64,000 bases of DNA from Ceratobasidium sp. AG-K (lineage: Eukaryota > Basidiomycota > Agaricomycetes > Cantharellales > Ceratobasidiaceae). Numbering within the stretch: the stretch's first letter is position 1; every line of letters begins with the position of its first letter. The notes below the pieces were generated by a model. It was not told the origin of the DNA. It saw only the letters and a list, made by a program, of their open reading frames with translations, and did no database searches. Positions 48,596 to 59,492 of the stretch are shown in pieces. The translations under genes were made by a program, and so were the position numbers. Location: NCBI GenBank assembly GCA_037039685.1, contig JAWNGF010000012.1, positions 992,001 to 1,056,000 of the forward strand, in the 5' to 3' direction.

Positions 48596-49047
48596 GGCAC
48601 TTGAGCGTGGAGGAAAAATGTTAGCTTTGGTCCTCGATCAAACCAGGTTTTATCTGCCCAGAGCAGTGCATCGTTCATCAATCCAGTGTCAACCGGGGGT
48701 CAACTTCGAAAAGTCCGGAGGGTCGAGTCGCAAAACGAGGTCCCGGACCGGATTAAAAGGGAGCCGTGTCGGCGTCTGTCCGGGTTGTGCCTTGCTGAAG
48801 GTGATGGGGTAGCACTCGCCGATCGGACGGCGAAAACGCTTTGGGAGTGTAAGCTACTCGAGGCTAGGCATTGAAGGCCAAATCGGAGAAAAAAGCGCTT
48901 ATAGTGAGTCCCGCCTGGTAGAAGAGTTGTATCGCAAACCTGGGCGCGATGTCTTTAAGACGCATCGTCCACAACATGTGAAATAATGCGTCGAGGCGAG
49001 TCACGACCCGGCGGCTTATCGCTCGGGCGCTTGCTACATCATCGAAG

Positions 49048-49130
49048 CTTCTTTCGAAACCAGGACAACAGCGTCATCCAACTCGACCGCGGGGCCGCAA
49101 AACAAAGCGTCACCCAGCGAGTTATTCCAC
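49048..49130. repeat. Third copy of the rho1-flank duplicated segment
   Basis: CTTCTTTCGAAACCAGGAC... followed by a GGGGCCGCAAAACAA string repeats the sequence at 45,201 and 47,177. Here it lies about 140 bp beyond the stop of intact rho1, which shows that the rho1 3' flank was the source of the two fragments. Confidence 0.6.
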
Positions 49131-49270
49131 ACAGGTTGGCCATCCGACACGATAGATAAAAAAAATCATTAGATGAACATCGGGCAAAATGACATGATCA
49201 CTCGCACGACACTTGCAAAATCAATGAAAGTAAAAACAAGACTAGAATACGGAAAACGTCACGATCATAT

Positions 49271-50088
<818 letters not shown>

Positions 50089-50223
50089 TGTGGTCGTGGT
50101 CGTGGTCTTGCCGTCTGCTGCCATTTCAACACACCCATGGACCCTCGCTTGGTCCGTGCACGACACTGCCTCGGTAACGGTAACACTTGCACAGCTATAT
50201 ATTATTATCTATTCTGCATACAT

Positions 50224-53200
50224 CTACTCGCCCGCAAACAGACGAATCACCATATACGCCGTCGACCCAATAAACCGGAAGGCTGGAGAAAATCAGCTGC
50301 GTCCATCTCTTATGGGTATTACATACCTGCCAGGCCCGCCACTGAAAAAAGAATAAACGACATGTACCCGCCAACTGCCGTCGTATTCGTCGTAGTCGCG
50401 CTCGTCACCACCGCCGCGAGAAGACCCTGGAAAAAAGTCAGATGTCATCCATTACATACTGCGTTACTCACATTACTCAACGTCCACGACAACAACACAC
50501 TACGACCATTAGCGCCAGCCGTGTTCTAGTACAATCGACTCACTTGGTCCTAAAGCTCCGGTAGTAATCCTCCTGCTTGGTCGCCGCATCACGCTTCTGA
50601 TCCACCACCGGGGGTTTCGAATCTGCGCCCAGCGTCAGCACACATCAGCGCCACTCGCGTGACTTACTCAGTACAGCCATCGCATCTTCATATGCCGCAT
50701 TAATATCCCGCTGGTCCGTAGGGACACTCGCCTCGACCGTCGCCTTGTCCTTGCCCGTCGCGACCACACCCAAGTCGGTGCTGACCTTGTTGTCACCCTT
50801 GGTTCCCCACGACACGTCGTGCACGTTGGCAAACTGCCATCACAGCCCCGTCAGATCACACCATCAACCGAACAACGGTCAGGCACAACTCACAGCATAC
50901 ACATTCAGTACGTTGATGTACGACGGGGCCATCAGCAAATACTGCACAAACGACGTAATCATGTGCCACGGCTCCAACTGTTCCCGACGTTAGCGCCCCG
51001 CCTCGTCTTGGCAATTCGAGACTTACGAATAGTAGGGAAGCGACAATGTACAGCCCCAGCGTCGCCGCAATGGAAATAACGACGTTGCGGAAAATCGAGT
51101 TGGTAAAGAAATCGCCAAATGTCAATGGGCCGTCTTGCTTTGAGAGTTCTTGGATTGAGCGGACCGCGAGGAAGAAGGCTGCAAACTGCGGGGTGTCAGG
51201 GTTCGTCCGGCGGGAATAATGTCAGGGCGTGACAGGGGACAGAGAATCGAGTGAAGTGAAGGGAGTAGACAGCGAATTGAATGAAGTGAAAGAGATAGGC
51301 AGGCAATTGAACAGAAATGAGTGGGGAGAAGCGCAAAGAATGGGACATACAGTCATGTAAACCGTGATTAATGCAAACCCAATAAACGACATTGTATATC
51401 CAAACTTTGAGCCCTGCGGTCGATTTCCGAGTGCAAGCAAGAAGCACATTGTCAACATTCCAAGGTAAAAGTAGTTCAAGATGACGTTCAAGACGTGAAT
51501 CGCTTTCGGGCCGAGTGACTCCATCGATTGGGTGAGGATTACGAACGCAATATAGTAGTTTCCCTGCGACTGGTTAGTAGCTGTAGGTAATGGCGACTGT
51601 GGACTTACGAGGGAGAACCAACTGAAGAGCAGATTGAACGTTTGGTAGAATAATTCAATGTGGATCCATAGCTTGCGCGTAAACGAGTGCGAGGAGCGGT
51701 ATAGGTAGTTGAACTTGACCGTAGAGTGAATAGCTATTCACGCCATGAGTTCTCGTTCTAGCGCAAGCGATTCGGACGTACCCGCAAAGAAACTGCCGTT
51801 GAGCCACCGACGACGCTGCGACACGAGTTCAGGCACCTGATCCGGCACGTCCGTCACAGCATACGCGGACTTGACATAATGTAACGTCCACGACCCGCCC
51901 AGCTTCGAAACGAGCTCCCAGCACAGAATCTAACCCCACATCAGCCACAGCCACACTTTGCGTTTACGGGAAACACCCACTCGATCTTCCGCGAGGTACA
52001 TGTTGGCAGTGAAAATGTCTGCGTCGGCACCGTGCATCTTTTCACCCAGGAAGTATTTCTGGAGCGGCCCTTCACCAGTCGTGTCGTTTTGCAGTGCAAT
52101 GTAACTACACGACTGTCAATACCCGCACTCCATGATGAGGACTAAACTTACCGATAAGCGCTAAATGCACCCGGCAACACGGTGATATACCCAAACACAC
52201 TCTCCAACGGTTTATCCAAAATATTCGACATCTTGTACTCGAAATTCTGCGCCGCAACTGTCCCGGGTTTAATTACCGTCACACTCCAAAACTCGAGGAC
52301 ATACCTAACGGATTCAAGAGATTCTTGCCAAACTTGCCCTTGTCGGCGACAATTTCCCCACATGCGCCACCAACATTCGAGTTTAGATCAAACGCCTTCC
52401 AGAGATGGTAGATACTCGTTGGACCAGGACGAGTTCCGACGTCGAGCAAGACGCACACATTGGGCTCGAGGACGCGTCCAAACGCATTGAAGAACCATCT
52501 ACGCGGGGTTAGTGGGGAAATTGCGTATAAAAAGGACGTACCGGTGGCTGTTGATCTTCTTTTGGTTCTTTTCCTTGAGGCAAAAGATGATCTGGCATGG
52601 CATCGTTCCACGTTCGGCACCTTCGATTCTCATTGATGGTGTCACCGAGACTATAAAGCGTTATTGACGTTGGAAATGAGGTTTCGGGGGTGGAACTCAC
52701 TTTGTGTCGTGTATTCATAAATATGGGCCGTGACGGGTTTCTTGTCGACGATATTCTTGGCGATACCGTCTTGGTACGCACCCATGGCGGCAATCGTACT
52801 AAGTGTGCGCGAGTTGATCTTCATGCGCCCGTCCGAGACGATACACACTACCACCTGTGTGGGGTTGATATTAGTCAAGCGCGCGCAACGCGATGCCCGG
52901 ACTAACCCTTTTCCACCCGCCGTCAGCCCACATCTTACTCCGCTTGCGTTCACACAGATGCTTGATGTTCTGCATCACACCGTGCATCGTGCGCGTGAAT
53001 AGCTGCTCGTCTTCGTTGTACATGGTCATGACAATAAACAATTCGGTTCGACGCGGGGGATCGTACAACCGCTGGCGAAGCGTATATCTCTCTTCCTGTA
53101 GCGCGAATTAAAACCTCACCAGCACTGAAAACCACGCAACTCACCAAAAAGTCATTGGGGTCACATGTCGCGGCGGTGTAGCGCATATGAGTAAACTCGC

Positions 53201-54072
53201 GATCATTCTTGAGCGCACACATGTCGAGCAACTTGCTCGGGACCGCAGTGTCGACGACGAAATTCCCATGGTAAAGTCTATTTCGGTTATCATCTGGCCA
53301 AACGCCAATAAAAACAACTTACGGGACTTTCTTGATGGTCTTGTACCGCCTAGGCTGCCTCTGTGGAATCGCGCCATAATGGATGTTATTCTCATCCTCG
53401 TGGTGCTCTTCTTCCTCTCCGAGCTTCAAATGCGGATTAAGTAAAGGTGTATCGCCGTGGTCTTCCAGTTCGCGCCCGACATCGACGTATCCGTCGTCCT
53501 GCAGCTGTACGCTATTCACACTCGGCCCAGGCGTGGTGTTATTCAATCTGGTCTGGCTCGGGTATGCATCGTATCCGGTATGCTCTTCCTGAATCGGATA
53601 CGTCGAAGGCGTCGCCAGGGCTGTGCTTGACGCTGCATTGCTCGAGTATGGGTCAGCATACGAGTTGGTCGAATAAGCTGCGCTCGGAGGCCTTTCAAAT
53701 GGATTTGGCGTCGAGTAAGCTTGCGACGTGGGTGGGTAGGGCGAAGAATACTGTTGTTGTGGTTGCTGATATGGTCCGGGTGTCGTCGTCGGCGGATACG
53801 GATTTGGGGTCTGGCTCGGCGGGTACGGGTTTGGTGTATGACTCTGAGGATATGGGTTTGGTGTATGACTTTGTGGGTATGGGTTCGGTGTGTTCTGTGC
53901 ATATGGGTTAGGCGTCGTCGAGGGTGGTGGCCCCGGGTTATTGAATGTGCTATAATGGTACAAGTCCGATGGAGGAGGGGGACTCAATGGGTGTCCGTAA
54001 CGTTCATCCTACGACATGGTCAATATTAGCAGCATAACATGACAGTTTACTTGCATCAGGATATCTCGACAT
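50224..54072 (-). CDS. Chitin synthase (division 1, class I-III type)
   Basis: Nineteen exons on the minus strand join in phase to about 957 residues (54072-54055, 54008-53323, 53277-53145, 53095-52907, 52854-52701, 52650-52542, 52498-52305, 52257-52152, 52104-51981, 51929-51782, 51733-51609, 51563-51351, 51185-51027, 50977-50894, 50833-50668, 50622-50544, 50499-50472, 50426-50327, 50282-50224). The N-terminal 230 residues are disordered, with tandem [12 protein letters not shown] repeats. The GT2 domain has [31 protein letters not shown] (569-573) and the hallmark QRRRW at 609-613. Several membrane spans follow, ending RLFAGE. It polymerises GlcNAc from UDP-GlcNAc at the plasma membrane. Intron 1 (54009-54054) has the GC donor GCAAGT and separates a six-codon first exon. 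Class within division 1 is not settled by eye. Confidence 0.95.
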
Positions 54073-54553
54073 GGCTGCTCGTTGTCGTCGTCGCGCTGAG
54101 TACTTTATTGATCCAGGGCGGTGTGATATCCCTCGATTAGGTCATCGGCGCTTATCTCCCGCCGACGGCTGTCATTGGCTCGGGCGCTCTGGCCGCAGCT
54201 GGATGGAGCGCGAGGCTGTCCGCCCACACCGCTCGCGCTGCGCAACCGAGAGTCGCAAGGTGTCCCAGCCCATGGATTTACATGGCTGTGGATAGCAAAC
54301 TGGGGCTCAGGTGATTCTCGCTGCGAGCAGTCCAATTCAGACGCAGCTTGGGAACGCTTCTCATCAGTGATGCCAATCACACCCAACTCATTTGAGCAAG
54401 CCCAACTGCGCTTTACGATACATTTAAAATGCTAGCTTACTATGTTGAGATAAATTATCTACATTTGGAAGTTCGATACTGAAGGGGGTTCTCAACCTTT
54501 CGCACGTGGCAAATGGGGCAGCCTCGATATTAAGATCCATAACAGTGAACAAA
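54073..54553. other. Intergenic, chitin synthase promoter side
   Basis: 480 bp upstream of the chitin synthase start. Parts of it (to about 54,240) align with the relic near 59.1-59.25 kb, so the duplicated fragment includes promoter sequence. No gene seen. Confidence 0.4.
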
Positions 54554-56963
54554 TTATAAGAGTCTTGCTCTCGGTAATTCGTACTCGAGTACAGTATTGA
54601 CTACAATCATTGTACAGGGAGTCAGATTTGAAGTGGGTACCGAGACGGTCGGTGACTCGCCTGTATGCTGCCCTGGATGATCTACTATCCGACGGGACGA
54701 AGGAGAAACTGGTTCGGATATCGGCGTAATGACATTGAGGCGCGACTGAAAGAAAAAGATAATACGCATGCGGTTGGGTGAGAGTGCGACTGAGCTAGCC
54801 AACTTGTGTGTCCCTGAAATGGGCCGAGGGGAAGCTTGCCGGCCTGTGCATCCCACACTCGTATTGTGCTGTCGTCCGAACCAGAGACGATGCGCATGCC
54901 GTCGGGTGAGAATGTGGCCAACTTGACCGAGTGGGCGTGTCCCATGAATGGGTCGCGGAGAAGCATCGCGATCGTTGTTTTGCCGGTTCCGGCCATCCCC
55001 GTTAACCAATACATATTCACCTGGTCCTGTCATGTCACCAGTGGCTTAGGGTCTCCAAAGCCTGCTCATGGGTCTTAGGTGTGCATTCTCACCGACCAAC
55101 CTGAAGCGCTGCTGCAGAGTTATACAACCCCGACGACGACGGCGCAAGCAATTTCGGGCGGGGTCTTCAGGAAAAAGGGACATGTCTATGGGAGCTATGA
55201 ATATCTATGCTGGAGCTTCAATTCTATGAGTGGCTGTGTACACCGCTGCCCCCTTGACACCTGGTTTCCAGCTTGAGTGGGGTCCAGCCGGTTTCCCGCG
55301 TGTGATCATTTCGGATTCCGGAGAAAGCGCGCATATCAGGATTCCGACAAACCGGGCACCCAGCTGTTTTCCGGCTGGTAAAACCTGTGAGTGGAGCCGA
55401 AAAAATCGCATAAAACGGCACCACCGGGACGAATCGAACCGGGGCAGCGTTAGAGTAATGGTTGCGTCATCCTGAGCCAATAACCACTTGGCCAGTTTTC
55501 CTTGAGATAAATACATCCGTTCATACCTATAGCCTTTGAGCCAAATATTTCTAGCGGCCAGTTTTCATACCCAAGGTATGTTCTACGTAATTATTCCAAG
55601 GGTTTCTAATACTCATCTCAGCTGCCTTCCACCACGCTGCTCAAATAACGTTGTTATCTATGCTGGATATCGCGAACGCGAACCGTGTGGCGGCTTTGCT
55701 CTTGAGTATTTGCTGTGCTATCCTCATTTGATATTATCACCAGCTTGATTCCAGCCTGATGACCCCCAAGCTGGAAACTAGAAGACCCTCAAGGAAAATT
55801 TCGGTCACGCGCCCGGTAGGAATCCGGAACAGCGCCTCTACTCAGAAAAATGCGGGCAATTGGGGCAGCGGTGTAGCACTGTGTAGCAATTTGTAGAATT
55901 GAAGCTCCAATATAGACTGCTATAGATGTGTTGTTTTTCCTGATGGTTCCTTTTCCACTGTAGGGTCTCAGATCACTGAATAACATTAGAAAATGCACTG
56001 AACCGAAAATGTCCGCTTTCAGTGAGATATTACATCATTTTTCAGCCATCTCGCGCATGGTTGGCTGTCACCAGTACCATAAAAGGTAAATTTGAAGAGG
56101 TTCTGGAGCTTATTTGCCTCGCAGTCGCTCCTGGAGATAATCTTCAGCGTATCAGTCACTGAAAGCGGACACGCTCAGTAATTTATGTCATGAGTTTTCG
56201 GTGTTGATATGGCTAGGATTCAGCGCACTTAGCCTCCACAGTGTTTCGTTGTGGTCCCTGAGGTTGGAATGAGGACAGATACGTCCAGAACCTACGGTTG
56301 CTTGTTCGTCGACAATAATCCACATACTTGGGCCCGTGTTCAGCTTCACAGTGGTAAGTTCAACTCCGGCTCCCGCAAACCGAAAAAAACCTACTTGTAG
56401 TCGCTCCAGGTGAGCCGCAATTCGCTGATAGTACCTCCAAAGGTCGTCTCGCCGTTCGCAGATCCTCCTTGGTCGAAATTTGGTTCCGTTCATTTTCAAT
56501 CATACTGTCAAGTACCAACGTTGGTTTTGCGGGCTACTGGCGGTGAAAACATACGCAAGCACATAGGTTATTCATTCCCGCTGTCATCGTCGGCGGACTG
56601 TTGCCAGAAAACTGTGTACTCAAATCACTGAACAGCCCCTCGAATTTAGTCCGGAGATCCGCATAGTCCACTCGCGCGCTTGCGGCGCCCTGTGGAGAGA
56701 TGCATATAAGCTTGGTCCTGACTGAGCGTGCTCGGGCGAACTCGCCTGGTACATGGCAATCGTCCAGCCCCACTCGTCCGATACCACCTTGAGTGGTCTG
56801 ACCTCGTCGACGGCGCCACCCAAGCCTCGCCTGAACCCCTTGAACATTTCCAGGCGGTCCCTGTCAGAGTAGGTTTATTCCCCGTCGGGAGAGCTGCCGA
56901 CATGACGGGTTGCTTGGAACTGGGAAGAGTAGCCTCAGACATTGCTGCAACCGCTACAAACAC
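54554..56963 (-). pseudogene. Relic of a NACHT-WD40 gene with internal deletion
   Basis: On the minus strand, 56,963-56,200 matches the first four exons of the gene at 34-966 (TAWKC..., GNSPPTMTAGMNN, ISTKED, GPSMWIIVDEQA) but has at least two frameshifts (near 56,845 and 56,460). About 1.1 kb of unrelated sequence follows. At 55,020 a P-loop segment (YWLTGMAGTGKTTIA) runs directly into a WD40 blade (GHAHSVKLATFSPDG... DDSTIRVWDAQ), so everything between Walker A and the WD array has been lost. A second degenerate blade and an open tail end at 54,554. The intron at 56,690-56,745 has the donor GCGAGT. It is not a functional gene. Confidence 0.8.
55417..55500 (-). other. tRNA-like sequence with A and B boxes
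   Basis: On the minus strand TGGCCAAGTGG (55,484-55,494) fits the pol III A box. GGTTCGATTC (55,431-55,440) fits the B box; 54 nt separate their starts. The acceptor and T stems do not pair well, so this is more likely a tRNA-derived SINE or a tRNA pseudogene than a working tRNA. It sits inside the insertion that interrupts the NLR relic. Confidence 0.35.
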
Positions 56964-58559
56964 ATCCGATACGATTATTACCTAGGGACCCAGTTGCATC
57001 GAGATTGGGCTCAATTCTAGACGTATGGTGAACCGATTGGTCTCGAAGAGCATTGAAAATGCTTGTCATGTTCGCCAGTCCGTAACACAAAATCCACTTA
57101 TGTAGTAGTCCATTTTTATTTCTTGCTTACTCGAACGCGGTTGGCAGATAATACAGCACTAAATTTGTTCTATTTAAAGTGTCTACCTACATCCAAGGCC
57201 TTAAGGATTATACGTTGCCGCCGCTTCCGGGAGACACAATCCGTTGACAAAATCCTATCATAAGGAACTCTGTTAAGGGATGTCTATGAATGAATATGTG
57301 AAGTGTTACATATGGGGACTGACCTTCGGGCGCGCGGCTGGGGTATCTGAAATTTGACAATAGAATTAGTATGCGACAGAGCACCGTAATGCTAGGTATT
57401 TACTCACACAAAGTCCCTGGCTTTCCCCGACCATTCCCCGATCCCATTCATGTATGTTCCATGCAAAGACCTTGAGAAAGACATATCGAACTTGCACGTA
57501 TGGATGCCAAATGTGGCCTAAGGTGGTGCTGAGAGGTTGATAGACGAGTATGCACTGCTTAGATAGTCACAGAAACGGGCTGTATCAAAGTCGCCCGATT
57601 ATCGTTCTAACAGCCAGTTGAGTGCGAGGTTGTACGGAAATTGACAAACCTACTGTAGCGATTCGTCCTCCCTCCGCCCCAAGTGTAATAATGAGAACAA
57701 ACTTGACATTGAACCTATTATGTCGACATCCTCCCTGTTCACACCCCGGGATTTGGCAAAGGGGCACGTGGCTATCGCAGTGGCAATTGACGCTGAGAAG
57801 CAGGACGAAGCAGGAAGCAGCAATCGGAAGGCCAGGGTCGGCAGGTAGGTTAAATCGTCACGCGAATAGAGGGGTCGGTATCCAAAGTCAACGGGACGAG
57901 TCTTGATACCATTCGGCCAATTCACGAGATGATGAGCTGGGATTCCACAAAGGTCACACGAGCGGCAAGATGTGACTATGGTAGGAAGGTTGCACCCAGA
58001 ATGACTTTGAACGGAAGCCTGAGGAGTGGCGATTGAACGCCTTCTCTGAGCGGAGAGCGCGAAACGGCGCGAGCTGAAGAAGTGCGTAGCCGGTCGAGTC
58101 GTGGAATGCAAGTCTACGAGTATTATCATAAACTCAATGAGCGGAGGATGAGGGACGCCTTGTGCCCCATGCACTAGCTCACGGGCAAACCGAGAATTTC
58201 TTCTGCGGCTGGCAAGCTCCGATCGAGTGGTGAAAGGGTTCCACCCATATACTCCAACCGAACCCCGCCGTGGGGCGAGAGACGAGCTTCATTCAGTGAT
58301 AGTCCTAGTACCGCCTAGTGGGGGAGGGGGGAGGTTCGACAGCAAGTTATTCAGTCGCGACCAGGACAACGCTGATGACAATGAAGAAGAGCAATCGCGG
58401 GAAAAGGCGCTAAAGATAGTTTATGTAACCAGTCTCCATCAGCTTCCACCCATTTATCCTGACGCTCGACTCACGGAATGAAAGCATCGAATGAAAGCAT
58501 CCTTGATTGCCAGAGGGATCCCACAGATCCCTTGGCGTCCAGTGAGATCGGACGTATCA
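56964..58559. other. Intergenic, no gene seen
   Basis: 1.6 kb. A 174-codon open frame on the minus strand at 57,650-58,174 has no family resemblance and no good start context, so I do not call it. The interval separates two sets of relics. Confidence 0.4.
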
Positions 58560-59250
58560 TCGTCGAGCATTTAGGGGATTGCCGCGCGCTTGGACTAGGC
58601 AACAGTTGAATGTTTCGTATGGGTTGGATATCGATACGTTGAGAGAGTCGTCATTGCCGGGGGAAACGTTGCATTACTCGAGGGTGGACAAGTATGCGAG
58701 TAGTTCGAATGGTCTCCACTTGGAAGTCGCTGATAGGTTTGACACTGAGCGTTATTGGGGTGTGGGCGGTGCGACGGATTGTGGTGGTCAGTTGGGGTCG
58801 GGTGTTCTTGGCGGATACAGGTTTGGTGTTTGGGTGAGTCGGCAGGGTTTGAGCGTATGGCGCTGAGATGCCGGCCAGGCGTATGAGTCGTTGTATGTTG
58901 CGTGCGTGCTCTGTGGATGTGGATTCGGTCCGCGCGGGTGGTGAGTGTCGTTTGTTGAATAGCTATAACGATTCGAGTCCGATGGCGGAGAACAATTCAG
59001 TCGGTGTTCGCAGCTCTCATCGTAGGACTTTGAAAAGATGTGAATTATGGCATACTACTTACACCCTTAAGTTGAATATCTACATGCACTAGGCGTATAG
59101 GATTACTGACTGTGGTCGCACGTCGTGCTGAGTTGGCCTCAGACCCTTGATTAGCTCATCAGCACTTGCCGTGATCCACTGGTCTGTCGTGCCTCGCCGC
59201 TCGAGCTGGACAACCAGGTGTCGCAAGACATTCTAACGCACAGATTGATA
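58560..59250 (-). pseudogene. Relic of the chitin synthase 5' end
   Basis: On the minus strand this region aligns, with many substitutions, to the chitin synthase promoter, first intron and disordered N-terminal coding region (about 53,600-54,240). Shared strings include GCATT.CTCGAG, GGCGGATAC.G.TTTGG, a matched stretch around CTATAA...AGTCCGATGG.GGAG and TCAT.C.ACGAC at the GC-AG intron boundary. No long open frame survives. Orientation is the same as the intact gene. Confidence 0.65.
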
Positions 59251-59492
59251 AATTCATGGGCGGCACTCATAGACGCGAAAATCCGTTGCAGTAATCGGCC
59301 CGTTAAAGTCGCGGACCGATGAACCCTTCGAGTGGGTCACATCACTTGCACCTTGCTCGAGCTCGTTTGGCCCGCAGTGGACATCTCGCCAGACCCGAGC
59401 GTACCAGCTCACCGGGTGATGCCGACTATGAATAGCAAAATGTTTGATTTGTAGCTAAAAACCCAAACCTGACGATGCTTCCGATATAGCTG

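Noticed and set aside
57650..58174. 174-codon minus-strand open frame
   Set aside because: No recognisable motif, odd composition, no splice context and no second copy; length alone is weak evidence at this GC content.
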